In this document: positions 53,503 through 62,231 of the stretch, piece by piece
Layout: each line of letters opens with the position of its first letter
Numbering within the stretch: the first letter of the stretch is position 1
Assembly: GCF_006715045.1 (NCBI RefSeq)
Contig: NZ_VFML01000001.1
Span: 3,378,501-3,442,500, forward strand
Source: Amycolatopsis cihanbeyliensis
GTDB taxonomy: Bacteria; Actinomycetota; Actinomycetes; Mycobacteriales; Pseudonocardiaceae
Direction of reading: 5' to 3'
DNA length: 64,000 nucleotides
Position numbers and translations under genes: made by a program
Notes under the pieces: generated by a model
The model's input: the letters and a program-made list of their open reading frames with translations, nothing else
What the model was told of the DNA's origin: nothing
Databases searched by the model: none

Positions 53503-54522
53503 TCAGCGGATCCGGGCGACGAGGTAGTCGGCAACCGACTCGCAGGCGTCCCGGGCGGGTGAGGCAGGAAGCGCCTCGAGCTCCGCTCGCGCGCGCCGAG
53601 CGTAGTCGGAAAGGGTGACCCGTGCGCGCTCGAGTCCGCTGGAGGAACGCAACAGCCCGAGCGCCTCCTCGACCAGCGCGTCCTCGGTCAGCGGCTCCCC
53701 GAGCAGCTCGGCCAACCTGGGCTCGGTGTCACCGTCGGCCAGCGCGTAGAGCATCGGCAGGGTGCGTACCCCCTCGCGCAGGTCGGTGCCCTGCGACTTG
53801 CCCAGCTCGGCCGAGGGCGAGGCGATGTCGATGACGTCGTCGGAGATCTGGAAAGCGGTTCCGACGAGCTGGCCGTACCGGCACAGCGCCTCGACGTACT
53901 CGGGGCGGGCACCGGAGAGCATGCCGCCGAACCGGCCCGCGGTGGCGATCAGCGAGCCGGTCTTCTGCCCGATGACGCTGAGGTAGTGCTCCACCGGATC
54001 CTCGGCACCCACCGGCCCGACGGTTTCGCGCATCTGGCCCGTCACCAGCTCGCTGAAGGTCTCGGCGATGATCCGGGCGGCGTCCGTGCCGAGGTCGGCC
54101 ACCAGCCTGGACGCGTTGGCGAAGAGGAAGTCCCCGGTCAGGATCGCGATCGTGTTGTCCCAGCGGGCGTTCACGCTCTCCGCCCCGCGCCGCATGGTGG
54201 CCTCGTCCATCACGTCGTCGTGGTACAGCGTGGCCAGGTGCACCAGCTCCACCGCGGCCGCCGCGGTGACCACGGCGTCCCTTCCCGTCTCGCCGAACTG
54301 GGACGCGAGCAGGGTGAACAGCGGGCGGAAACGTTTGCCCCCTGCCTCGACCAGGTGCGACGCGGCCTCGGCCACCGCCTGCACGTCGCTGCGCACAACC
54401 TGGCGCAGCACCGTCTCGACCTCGTTCAGGCCGCCGGCCAGGTCGCTCAGCAGAGCCGGGTCGGCGATGCGCAAGCCGACCGCGGCGCGCAGCTCCTCCA
54501 GGGCGCCATCGGGCAATGACAC
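53503..54522 (-). CDS. Long-chain trans-polyprenyl diphosphate synthase
   Basis: A 339-aa class I prenyltransferase that chains isopentenyl diphosphate onto an allylic primer, most likely making the menaquinone side chain. GTG 54522 follows GAGGCGGAGCC. The first aspartate-rich motif is YHDDVMDEA, the second FQISDDVIDI; GGKRFRPLFTLLASQFG and GQMRETVGP are also typical. In related genomes such a gene lies near nuo or menaquinone genes, which agrees with nuo 6 kb away. The chain length cannot be read with certainty from sequence. Confidence 0.9.
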   Translation of the reverse strand: MSLPDGALEELRAAVGLRIADPALLSDLAGGLNEVETVLRQVVRSDVQAVAEAASHLVEAGGKRFRPLFTLLASQFGETGRDAVVTAAAAVELVHLATLYHDDVMDEATMRRGAESVNARWDNTIAILTGDFLFANASRLVADLGTDAARIIAETFSELVTGQMRETVGPVGAEDPVEHYLSVIGQKTGSLIATAGRFGGMLSGARPEYVEALCRYGQLVGTAFQISDDVIDIASPSAELGKSQGTDLREGVRTLPMLYALADGDTEPRLAELLGEPLTEDALVEEALGLLRSSSGLERARVTLSDYARRARAELEALPASPARDACESVADYLVARIR

Positions 54523-54632
54523 GTCGGCTCCGCCTCTCGGCACTGGGGGTCACAGTCTCCGAAGAGCCTAATGGCACCTCCGAGCCCCCGGTTACCCGCA
54601 GGTCCACGCACCGTGGTGACGCATACCACGGG

Positions 54633-55742
54633 TCAGCGGGCGTGCTCGGCGAGCATGTGCGCGACTACCGCGTGCGCCTTGTCCGCTTCTCGCTCGGGCA
54701 AGGCCGGCTCGCTCAGCGTCTGAACGCCACGCTCCCCGAGAACGGTGACGCCGAAGGAGACGGTACCCGCCCGCCGGAGATCGCCATGCGGCGAAACACA
54801 CAGGTGGTAAGAGCTTCCCGCCCGGGTACGAAAGGTCACCGCCGGCCTGCCCCCGAGCGTCGTTTCCGCGCGGTCCCGGAACCGCTCGGCGGGGGTGCCG
54901 CATTCCGCGGGCGAACTGTCCAGCACGCCGAAGCCGGCATCGAGCTGGACCCGGTGCCCGGCCTGCACGAAATGGCAGATCCCACGGTGCACGACCGGCT
55001 TCAGGGACGTGCCGTGTAGCCGCCGTACCGCCCCGGCGAAGGCGGCACACGCCACGTTCGGGTCAGCGCTGCCGAGGGCGAGCAGGCGGTCCACCTTTTC
55101 CGGAACCCGCACCGGCCGGGCGGGTTCGCACTCCTCGGCCGCGCCGGGCTCGTCGAGATGCACGCAGGCGCCGAGCGCTCCGGTGTCGTTCTCCTCCGGG
55201 GCGAACAGGAAACCGTCCATACCCGGGATGGCGATCAGCCTGCGCATCCCGTCCTCGGCCACCCCGCGCAGCCGCGCACAGTGGTCCTCCTGCTCGGGAC
55301 CGAAGCTGACGTGCCGGTACTCGAACTCGACCACGATGCGGAAACTGAGCGGGGCGGCCATGCTGCATCCCATCGGGAGATGGGACAGCTGGTGCCGGAG
55401 CTGGTACGCCCGCTTACCGGCCAGCTCGATCGGCAGCGCCGACCACCGCTTCCGCGGCGGCCACTCGCCTACCTTGACCTCGACCGTCTCGTTGTCCCCA
55501 CCCGTGACCGAGCAGGCGCGCCGCCCCGGTTCCGACTTTCCCTTCCCGAGCAACGCGCAGGTGTCCAGCGCCCCGAGCGCGGCACCCAACGCGGCGGCGT
55601 TCCGGTCCTTGGGCCGCTCGGGTGCTGATCGTTCAGGCTGCCCGGACTGAACCGCCTCGACAGGCGTTCCCTCGTCACTACAGGCCGTGTGCACCAGCAG
55701 ACCCAGGCAGCAGGCCAGCAACCACCCCGCACGCTTCGTCAC
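54633..55742 (-). CDS. Cys-rich putative lipoprotein
   Basis: A 369-aa exported protein from GTG 55742 (GGGGAG lies 9 nt upstream); a longer frame to 55781 is open. The signal segment RAGWLLACCLGLLVHTACSD ends in TAC, a weak lipobox with His at -3. Mature residues fall into two similar halves, each with spaced Cys (DTCALLG...RRACSV and DPNVACAAF...GICHFV), somewhat like DUF3558 lipoproteins. No enzyme motif is seen. It faces away from the ESX-like operon, which contains another DUF3558 lipoprotein. Confidence 0.6.
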   Translation of the reverse strand: MTKRAGWLLACCLGLLVHTACSDEGTPVEAVQSGQPERSAPERPKDRNAAALGAALGALDTCALLGKGKSEPGRRACSVTGGDNETVEVKVGEWPPRKRWSALPIELAGKRAYQLRHQLSHLPMGCSMAAPLSFRIVVEFEYRHVSFGPEQEDHCARLRGVAEDGMRRLIAIPGMDGFLFAPEENDTGALGACVHLDEPGAAEECEPARPVRVPEKVDRLLALGSADPNVACAAFAGAVRRLHGTSLKPVVHRGICHFVQAGHRVQLDAGFGVLDSSPAECGTPAERFRDRAETTLGGRPAVTFRTRAGSSYHLCVSPHGDLRRAGTVSFGVTVLGERGVQTLSEPALPEREADKAHAVVAHMLAEHAR

Positions 55743-56064
55743 CGCGTTTCTCCCCGCTCCCCAGAGCTCTTGATGCTGCATTCCAGCGACAGATTCTAGG
55801 TTTTTGCCAGCAGCGAGTCATTACTTACGGCAATATTCAATCCACACAATGTTACTTTGCGTGCGGGCTGGATTCCGCTGTCAGCGGGTGCGGCAGATCC
55901 TGGTGAAGCGGGTCGACTGGCTCGGAACCCGTGCTAACGTCGGACCGTCGAACCACGCAGCGTAGGCATCTGACGACACCGCAGGTTCGGTCGGAATGGG
56001 TTTCGGGGAGGGACCGTGACGGCGAGGAAGGCACGCGCGTCTCGTTATGCAGCGGGGGTGACCG
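55743..56064. other. Non-coding gap between divergent genes
   Basis: About 320 bp separate the lipoprotein gene (minus) and the ESX-like operon (plus). It is less GC-rich around 55790-55870 and must hold both promoters, but no convincing -35/-10 pair, operator or RNA structure was found. Confidence 0.5.
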
Positions 56065-56490
56065 GTGGCTGAGCAACCAGACGGAAGCGACACCACTAGC
56101 ACCATCGGCTGGCTAGCCTCCGGGGTAGCCGCGGGCGTCGGCACGGCCACAACGGGCGGTGGCGCGGCCGGCGGCCCCGGCTTCGAGTACAGCCTTGACC
56201 AGCTCCGCACCCTCAAGGCCAAGTGGGAAGACCTGGCGGAAGCGTTCCGGGCGGATCAGGATCACGCCATCAACATCGCGGAGGCCGAAGGTCCGGGTGC
56301 GGAGTTCGCCAGCGAGGAGAACGCGACAATGGTCCGGAACACCGGGATGGCCCTGCTGGGCACCCTGAAGGAACGAGAGGACTACTGCTGGGCTCAGGCC
56401 GAGAAGTTCGAAGCCGCTATGGGCCAGTACGCCGCCAACGAGGACGACACCGCGGCCGAGATCAACAAGAAGGGTGGCTCGTTCCTCTGA
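56065..56490 (+). CDS. WXG100-like/ESX-associated small protein
   Basis: A 141-aa protein from GTG 56065. A Gly/Thr/Ala-rich N-part (GWLASGVAAGVGTATTGGG) leads into a helical hairpin-like core (YSLDQLRTLKAKWEDLAEAF...GMALLGTLKEREDYCWAQAE). The helices and following genes suggest an EsxA/PE-like partner protein, although the classical WXG turn is not seen (KWED occurs instead). Its stop overlaps the DUF3558 gene start. It is the first gene of a coupled four-gene set. Confidence 0.6.
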   Translation: MAEQPDGSDTTSTIGWLASGVAAGVGTATTGGGAAGGPGFEYSLDQLRTLKAKWEDLAEAFRADQDHAINIAEAEGPGAEFASEENATMVRNTGMALLGTLKEREDYCWAQAEKFEAAMGQYAANEDDTAAEINKKGGSFL

Positions 56491-57119
56491 TGCGTCGCGC
56501 GACATCACTGCTCGTCACCTTGACCCTAGGAGCCATACTGGCCAGCTGCTCGGACCAGGGGGCGGGCACTCCGACCATCGCACCGACCGCTACCAGTCAG
56601 GTGTCATCCGGCACATCGGCGACGACCGGCGCACCCGCCAACGGAGCACCCAAGGTCGAGGTCCCGCTGGACATCTCCCGCTTCCAGCAAGCGCCGTGCG
56701 AGGTGCTCACGTCCGAGCAGGTCACCATGATCTTCAACGCAGAGGTGAGCCCGACATCCGACGTCAACGGCCCGTCGGGCCCCGCTTGCAGCTGGAGCGC
56801 GGGTCTCCCTACCCGTGCGAGCGTTTCCGTGATTTTCCCGAAGGTCTACGAGGGACTTGGCGCGATCTACGGCAACAAGAACAACTCCGCCTACTTCCAA
56901 CCACTCGACCCGATCCAAGGATATCCGGTGGTTGCTTCCAACAAGCTGGTTGACGACCGAAACGCCGGTGCATGCAGGCTCAACGTAGGCACCAGCGATA
57001 CCACGACGGCCAACGTCAACATCCAGCTGTCCGAGGACAAAGTCGGGAAGAAGGACCCGTGCCAGGCGGCGCATGATATCGCCACGATGGTGATCAGCAC
57101 GATCAAGGGGGCGCAGTGA
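56490..57119 (+). CDS. DUF3558 lipoprotein
   Basis: A 209-aa lipoprotein. The signal peptide ends in the lipobox ILASC, followed by a Thr/Ser/Pro-rich linker. The DUF3558 domain begins PLDISRFQQAPCEVLTSEQV and has paired Cys (PACSWS, GACRLN, DPCQAA). DUF3558 proteins are common in Pseudonocardiaceae and often near ESX-type genes; the function is unknown. Both ends overlap their neighbours, so expression is coupled to the WXG-like and PPE-like genes. Confidence 0.82.
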   Translation: MRRATSLLVTLTLGAILASCSDQGAGTPTIAPTATSQVSSGTSATTGAPANGAPKVEVPLDISRFQQAPCEVLTSEQVTMIFNAEVSPTSDVNGPSGPACSWSAGLPTRASVSVIFPKVYEGLGAIYGNKNNSAYFQPLDPIQGYPVVASNKLVDDRNAGACRLNVGTSDTTTANVNIQLSEDKVGKKDPCQAAHDIATMVISTIKGAQ

Positions 57120-58423
57120 TGGCGGGCAAGCTCTCGGCCGCCGAGATCTACCGGCAGATCAACGGCGGGCCTGGTCCGGAGGCGCTGTCCGTCGCGCAGC
57201 AGTCCGCCGCGGAGTTGAAGGTTCGGCTGCAAGACCGTAGGGACCAGGTGGCCGACCTGGGATTGGAAGTGCAGGAAGGCTGGAAGGGCGAGGCCGGTTC
57301 CGCCGCGGCGAACGCCGCCGCGCCGTTGGCCGATGCCAGTCAGCAGGATTCCGCTCGTGTCGGTGTCGCCGACAACGCGGTGGCCAACCAGATCGAGTCG
57401 TTCCGGCGGGCGCAGAACAGCGTGGTGCCGGTTTCGGACAAGCCACCGGAGATGACCGCGACCGGGTTGTTCGACTCGATGTCGATCGGGGACATGGGCA
57501 GGTACGCCGCCGAGGTCGGGCAGTGGCAGGCCGAGAGTGAGGCCAACGTGCAGGCGTTCACCGCCTACCATCAGGCCAGCACCAGCAACGGGCAGACGAT
57601 GCCCTCCGCGTTCGCACCGCTGACCGACGCGGGCGCGCCGATCTCGATGGCCGACGGCAGCGGCGGCGCCAAGGACGCCGGCGGGCCGGGTGGTTCCAAG
57701 GTCACTCCGCCGCCAGTGGTCGGTGGCTCGGTCGGCGCGTCCGGCGGCCGACCGGGGGTCGAAAGCGGTGGTGGCGGGGGCTACCGGCCACCACCCGGAC
57801 CCGAGGGAACGGGCGGCACGGGCGATCGGTCCGGTTCGACGCCCGGCCCGCAGCGCGTACCGGCCGCCCAGTACACCGGCCCCGGCACTGATAGCACCAC
57901 GACGTCCTCCTGGAACCCTTCCTCAACGTCCGAGACCACCCCACGGCAGGGCGGCCAGCAGTTCGGGCCGGGTGGCAGACCGTTCGGTGGAACGAGCACC
58001 GGTACCGGACCGGGCGGCGGTGGGTCCGGTTTCGGGCCGATCGGCACTGGTTCGGGCGGCGGCAGCGGCTTCGGGCCCGGTACCGGCGGGCATCGCGGCG
58101 GCGGGGGCGTCGGCTCCGGCCCGGGTGGCGCCGGTCGGACCGGCGGTGGGCCCGGGGCGGGGCGGTTCTCCGGCGCCCTACCCGGTGAAGGCGGCGCGGC
58201 TCGGGGCGGCACCGGCGTACCGGGCTCGACGGGAACGACCGGGCGAGCGGGAGCCGCCGGGATGCCGATGGGCGCGGGGGCCGGACGTGGCCAGGGTGGC
58301 GAGGACAAGGAACGTCAGCGGCCCGACTACCTGAAGGACCCCGATCCGGACGACACGTTCGGCGGCTTCGATGGCAAGACCACACCCCCGGTCATCGGGG
58401 AGACCAGGAAAGACCACAACTAG
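57119..58423 (+). CDS. PPE-like/EspB-like Gly-rich protein
   Basis: A 434-aa protein. The helical N-terminal domain (about residues 1-175: AEIYRQINGGPGPEALSVAQ, VQEGWKGEAGSAAANA with a WxG, and GQWQAESEANVQAFTAYHQA) resembles PPE/EspB-type ESX substrates. A long Gly/Ser/Pro-rich region follows, then the conserved end PDYLKDPDPDDTFGGFDGKT with PPVIGE, which recurs in Pseudonocardiaceae PPE-like proteins. ATG 57119 overlaps the DUF3558 stop; GTG 57116 is also possible. It is likely secreted through an ESX system encoded elsewhere. Confidence 0.75.
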   Translation: MAGKLSAAEIYRQINGGPGPEALSVAQQSAAELKVRLQDRRDQVADLGLEVQEGWKGEAGSAAANAAAPLADASQQDSARVGVADNAVANQIESFRRAQNSVVPVSDKPPEMTATGLFDSMSIGDMGRYAAEVGQWQAESEANVQAFTAYHQASTSNGQTMPSAFAPLTDAGAPISMADGSGGAKDAGGPGGSKVTPPPVVGGSVGASGGRPGVESGGGGGYRPPPGPEGTGGTGDRSGSTPGPQRVPAAQYTGPGTDSTTTSSWNPSSTSETTPRQGGQQFGPGGRPFGGTSTGTGPGGGGSGFGPIGTGSGGGSGFGPGTGGHRGGGGVGSGPGGAGRTGGGPGAGRFSGALPGEGGAARGGTGVPGSTGTTGRAGAAGMPMGAGAGRGQGGEDKERQRPDYLKDPDPDDTFGGFDGKTTPPVIGETRKDHN

Positions 58424-58449
58424 CGGCAGGCGCGGGGAGGGGAGGCACC

Positions 58450-59184
58450 GTGGCCGTGCGCCACCTGCTGGAACTGTCGCTGGACACCGTGCTCACCGCG
58501 ATGGCCCGTGCGGGCTGCGGCCGGCCGCACGTGGTCTTCGCGGGCGGCGCGCACTACATCTCGCCGGAGGCCAAGGGTGAGGTCGAGGCGGAGGCGCTGG
58601 ATGAACTCGACGCTCTCGGCGTCATCCGGGGCACGGAGCTGACCGAGGACTTCGCGGACACCTTGCACCTGCTGGACCGGCCGGACACCGAGTACTACGC
58701 CTTCCTCCGCACCGGCGATGTGCAGTACACGGCGCTGGTCGCTGCCCGGGGCCGCGCGGCGGTCGTCGCGGCGCACCGGGACGGCAGGGTCTGGCTCGCC
58801 CCGGCCGAGGACAACGACCTGACCACCACGCTGGCCGCGCAACTTCCGGAGTTCCCGCCGGCGGATTTCACCCCGTTCTCGGTCCGCCAGGAGGAGTTCA
58901 CCCGCCTGGAGCACGCGGACGCCTACGAGCGCAGCCGCGACGCGAGCACGATGGCGGCGCTACTGGAGCCACCGCACTACGGGCTCGGTTACCTGCATGT
59001 CGCCAGGCACGCGGGCGGTAAGCGCGAGGAGGCGGAGAGCACGCTGTCCTATCTGGATGCCGAGGCAGGCCGGATCGGCATCGAGCTCAGCGGGCCGCCC
59101 GGCAATCGGTACCTCAACCTGTTTCCCGGCGACGCGGGCCGTCTGGCGGGCAAGGTCGCTTCGGTTCGTGCCCGCCTGTACTGA
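58450..59184 (+). CDS. EspG-family ESX secretion-associated chaperone
   Basis: A 244-aa cytosolic protein of the EspG family, which binds PE/PPE pairs and brings them to an ESX machine. The opening HLLELSLDTVLTAMARAGC, the central YYAFLRTGDVQYTALVAARG, and the end GNRYLNLFPGDAGRLAGKVA fit the family. It starts at GTG 58450 after GGGGAGGGGAGGC, 26 bp after the PPE-like gene. No EccC, EccD or other pore genes are in the window, so this set must use a machine encoded elsewhere. Confidence 0.8.
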   Translation: MAVRHLLELSLDTVLTAMARAGCGRPHVVFAGGAHYISPEAKGEVEAEALDELDALGVIRGTELTEDFADTLHLLDRPDTEYYAFLRTGDVQYTALVAARGRAAVVAAHRDGRVWLAPAEDNDLTTTLAAQLPEFPPADFTPFSVRQEEFTRLEHADAYERSRDASTMAALLEPPHYGLGYLHVARHAGGKREEAESTLSYLDAEAGRIGIELSGPPGNRYLNLFPGDAGRLAGKVASVRARLY

Positions 59185-59370
59185 TCAGGCCCGGCGCAAG
59201 GCGGACAGCAGGGCCGCCGAAGCCCGGCTGGTCAGGAGCAGCGTCCCGGCCTCAGGGGCCTTCGAGTCCCGGATCGCCGTCCGGTCGGCGGTGACGGCCA
59301 GCTCGACACAGTTGGACTCAGTACCGCTGTAGCTGGACTTGCGCCACGTCACGCCGATGAGGTCCCGCAC
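59185..59370 (-). CDS. DUF397 protein
   Basis: A 61-aa protein with the DUF397 signature TWRKSSYSGTESNCVELAV and DSKAPEAGTLLL. GTG 59370 is preferred because GGAAGGACGG lies 6 nt upstream; GTG 59388 would place the ribosome site within the gene. DUF397 proteins are small partners of XRE/DUF5753 regulators, such as the whiJ and Scr1 systems of Streptomyces. It lies 23 bp downstream of such a gene and converges with espG, abutting it. Confidence 0.85.
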   Translation of the reverse strand: MRDLIGVTWRKSSYSGTESNCVELAVTADRTAIRDSKAPEAGTLLLTSRASAALLSALRRA

Positions 59371-59393
59371 GGCAGTCCGTCCTTCCACCCAGG

Positions 59394-60236
59394 TCAGTCG
59401 TAGCTTTCTGCTATCGACTCAACCATACGTACCGACTGCATAGGATCCAAGGCGACCGCGTTCAGGCTTGCCGTCGCTTCGACATAGGGATCGACATCGG
59501 CCTTCTGATGCAGGAACAAGCCCGAGCGACGGTGCTCCAGATGTACCACAGGTCGCGCGTCGTAAAACTCCAACAGCACATAGGCTCCATTGACACCCGA
59601 ATGGCCACCCACGTCGAAGGGAATCACGCGAAGTTCGACCGTGGCCCGTTCCGCCATCGTCACCAGGTGCCGCAGTTGGTCCGCCATCACCCGCGAGCCG
59701 CCGATCCGCCGCCGGAGCGCGGCCTCGTCCACGAAGGCCACCAGGCTTGGCGGCTTGCGGCGGTCCAATACTTTCTGCCGCTCCGCCCGCAGATCTACCC
59801 GTGCCTGAATATCCGCGGGTGCGACACCACCTGAATGCATCAACGACCGCACGTAGGACGGAGTTTGCAAGAGGCCCGGAACCAGAATCGAGGCGGCATC
59901 CACGATCCGGGTGGCGTCGGATTCGTACTGCGCCAGGGTTTTCGCCTGGTGGGGCACGTCGGCGTAGCGAGTTTCCAGCCAGTTGGGACGGTCCACGTCG
60001 CGGGCCATCTCGAGTAGGCCATCCCGCCGAGCCCCGGTGACCTGGTAGACCGCGAGCAGCGCGGACACCTCTTCTACCGAGGCGTTGCGCAGGCCGGTCT
60101 CGATCCGGCTCAGCGTGGACTGCGACCAGTCCAGTTTTTCTACCACCTCGATCATGGCGAGCTTGCATTCCTTGCGCGCGGCACGTAACCCCTCTGCAAG
60201 ACCGCGTGCCTGCGGCTTGGGCTTCTGTTTCGGCAT
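59394..60236 (-). CDS. XRE-family regulator with DUF5753 (WhiJ/Scr1-like)
   Basis: A 280-aa regulator. The N-terminal HTH (LRAARKECKLAMIEVVEKLD then WSQSTLSRIETGLRNAS) is followed by a DUF5753 domain (ILVPGLLQTPSYVRSLM, RAERQKVL, VVHLEHRRSGLFLHQKADVD). It pairs with the DUF397 gene just downstream. Systems of this kind in Streptomyces affect development and have been described as toxin-antitoxin-like. A small gene is divergent at 60330. The ligand and DNA site are unknown. Confidence 0.9.
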   Translation of the reverse strand: MPKQKPKPQARGLAEGLRAARKECKLAMIEVVEKLDWSQSTLSRIETGLRNASVEEVSALLAVYQVTGARRDGLLEMARDVDRPNWLETRYADVPHQAKTLAQYESDATRIVDAASILVPGLLQTPSYVRSLMHSGGVAPADIQARVDLRAERQKVLDRRKPPSLVAFVDEAALRRRIGGSRVMADQLRHLVTMAERATVELRVIPFDVGGHSGVNGAYVLLEFYDARPVVHLEHRRSGLFLHQKADVDPYVEATASLNAVALDPMQSVRMVESIAESYD

Positions 60237-60329
60237 TGGATCACCCCATTCCGTGACAGATCTTGCCAGGAGATAGGCTCAAGTTGATAGTCTATTCTGC
60301 AAGACTTCACTCAATCCAGGGAACTAGCC

Positions 60330-60635
60330 ATGCGATACGGATACTTTGCTTTTGATCACCGGAAGACGTCGGTGAACGATGTGGACTTCGCGCAGATCGG
60401 GTTCGTCGAGGTCAACCACGCGCTCGGCGGGCATCAGCGGTTCGCCGAGGGACTGCGGCCGTGGGCCATCGACCTGCTGCGCACCGGGCGGCACGAGGCC
60501 GGGCTGTTCACCTTCCTGTACGCCGCGACCGACGCGCGGGGTACTCCCGGCGAGAGCATCGCCGAGCTGGAGATCGCCTGGAACGGCGCCGGGGAGATCC
60601 CGGCAACGGGGCAGGACGCGTTGCCGGCGAGGTAG
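60330..60635 (+). CDS. Small hypothetical protein divergent from the XRE regulator
   Basis: A 101-aa acidic soluble protein (MRYGYFAFDHRKTSVNDVDF, IGFVEVNHALGGHQRFAEGL, FTFLYAATDARGTPGE). No family was recognised. The ATG follows AGGGA. It is separated from the XRE gene by a 93-bp AT-richer gap in which TCTTGC (60261-60266) and GCAAGA (60299-60304) form a wide inverted repeat. Small genes often stand at this place in whiJ-like loci and may be controlled by the regulator. Confidence 0.6.
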   Translation: MRYGYFAFDHRKTSVNDVDFAQIGFVEVNHALGGHQRFAEGLRPWAIDLLRTGRHEAGLFTFLYAATDARGTPGESIAELEIAWNGAGEIPATGQDALPAR

Positions 60636-60645
60636 TCCTGCCCCG
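60607..60645. terminator. Bidirectional hairpin between the small gene and nuoN
   Basis: CGGGGCAGGAC (60607-60617) pairs with GTCCTGCCCCG (60635-60645), an 11-bp stem with a 17-nt loop. It spans the stop of the 101-aa gene and lies 9 bp before the end of nuoN, so it may serve both converging transcripts. Confidence 0.6.
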
Positions 60646-60653
60646 TCGAGGGA

Positions 60654-62228
60654 TCAGAACACGAAGCCGCCGGAGCCTGCCCAGTCCAGGGCGAAGCTGG
60701 GTACCACGCCGAGCAGCAGGGTGACGACCACGCCGAGGGTGATGGCCGCGGTGGTGAACGCGCCGGGCACGCTGACCGTCGGGCCGTCCGGGGCGGGTTC
60801 GGAGAAGAACATCAGCACCACCACCCGCAGGTAGAAGAACGCGGCAATGGCGCTGGCCACCAGGGCGATGACCACCAGCGGGGCCATCCCGTCCGAGAGC
60901 GCCGCCTCGAACACCACGAACTTCCCGACGAACCCACTGGTCAGCGGGATGCCAGCGAGTGCGAGCAACAGGAAGGTGAACGTCCAGGCCAGCAGCGGTG
61001 ACCGCTTGGCCAGCCCGGCCCATGCGGAAAGGTGCGTGGCCTCCCCGCCGGCGTCGCGCACCAGGCTGATCACCCCGAAGGTGGCGATCGTGGTGAAGCC
61101 GTACGCCAGCAGGTAGAACATCGTGCCGGACAGGCCTTCCTCGGTCAGCGCGATCGAGCCGACCAGCAGGAATCCGGCGTGTGCGATGGAGGAGTAGGCG
61201 ACCATCCGCTTCACGTCGGTCTGGGTGAGCCCGAGGATGGCGCCGATCAGCATCGAGACGATCGCCACGCCCCACAGCACGCCGCGCCACTCCCAGCTGG
61301 TCGACTCGAAGCCGACGGTGAGCACGCGCAGGATGCCGCCGAACGCGGCGACCTTGGTGCAGGCCGCCATGAACGCGGTGACCGGAGTCGGGGCGCCCTG
61401 GTAGACGTCCGGGGTCCAGGTGTGGAACGGCCCCACCGAGCCCTTGAACAGCAGGCCGACCACGAGCAACCCGAACCCGGCGAACAGCAGGGTGTCCGAA
61501 CGGTCCGTACCCGCCGTGGCGTTGGCGATATCGGCCAGCTGCACCGAGCCCGCGTAGCCGTACAGCAGCGCGAGCCCGTACAGGAAGAAGGCACTGGCGA
61601 ACGCGCCGAGCAGGAAGTACTTGACCGCCGCTTCCTGGGAGATCAGCCTGCGCCGCCGGGCAAGCCCGCACATCAGGTACAGCGGGAGGCTGAGCACCTC
61701 CAGCGCGATGAACATGGTGAGCAGGTTGTTGGCGGCGCAGAAGGTCATCATCCCGGCGAGCGCGAACAGCGTCAGCGGGAACACCTCGGTCTGCATGCCG
61801 GTGGAACCGGCCTGCGCCCGGTCCTGCACGGTGCCGGGCCGGATCCCGGCCTGCGCGACGAACGCGCCGCCCGGCTCCACCGAACGGTCCGCGATCAGCA
61901 GCACCGCGCCCAGCGCGAGGGCGAGCAGGGTTCCCCAGAGGAACAGCGCGGGCCCGTCCACCGACACCATGCCGTTGAACGTGGCCACCCCGCGATCGGG
62001 CGCGTCGCTCACGTAGGCGCCCAGCGCCACCCCCGCGGCCGCCAGCGTCAGCAGGCTGAGCACGACCTGGCCGGACCAGCGCTGGTGCCGCGGCAGGAAG
62101 GTCTCGAACAGCACGCTGATGCAGGCGGCGCCGAGGACGATCAGCACCGGCAGGATCGCGGCATAGTCGATCGAGGGGGCCTCCAGCGGCCCGTCCCCCT
62201 GCTGCTGGGCAAGAAGAACGTCGAGCAT
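60654..62228 (-). CDS. nuoN: NADH-quinone oxidoreductase subunit N
   Basis: NuoN, 524 aa, one of the three antiporter-like proton-pumping subunits of respiratory complex I. About 14 hydrophobic segments are visible. Typical marks are ALEVLSLPLYLMCGLARRRR, EAAVKYFLLGAFASAFFLYG, the Lys-containing LLFKGSVGPFHTWTPDVYQG, and AAFGGILRVL. It is the last gene of the nuo operon, 3 bp after nuoM, and ends at a hairpin. It hands electrons to menaquinone, whose side-chain synthase may be the gene at 53503. Confidence 0.95.
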   Translation of the reverse strand: MLDVLLAQQQGDGPLEAPSIDYAAILPVLIVLGAACISVLFETFLPRHQRWSGQVVLSLLTLAAAGVALGAYVSDAPDRGVATFNGMVSVDGPALFLWGTLLALALGAVLLIADRSVEPGGAFVAQAGIRPGTVQDRAQAGSTGMQTEVFPLTLFALAGMMTFCAANNLLTMFIALEVLSLPLYLMCGLARRRRLISQEAAVKYFLLGAFASAFFLYGLALLYGYAGSVQLADIANATAGTDRSDTLLFAGFGLLVVGLLFKGSVGPFHTWTPDVYQGAPTPVTAFMAACTKVAAFGGILRVLTVGFESTSWEWRGVLWGVAIVSMLIGAILGLTQTDVKRMVAYSSIAHAGFLLVGSIALTEEGLSGTMFYLLAYGFTTIATFGVISLVRDAGGEATHLSAWAGLAKRSPLLAWTFTFLLLALAGIPLTSGFVGKFVVFEAALSDGMAPLVVIALVASAIAAFFYLRVVVLMFFSEPAPDGPTVSVPGAFTTAAITLGVVVTLLLGVVPSFALDWAGSGGFVF

Positions 62229-62231
62229 GTA

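Noticed and set aside
55743..56064. A regulatory RNA or riboswitch before the ESX-like operon
   Set aside because: No stable conserved hairpin set or known riboswitch core was found in the gap.
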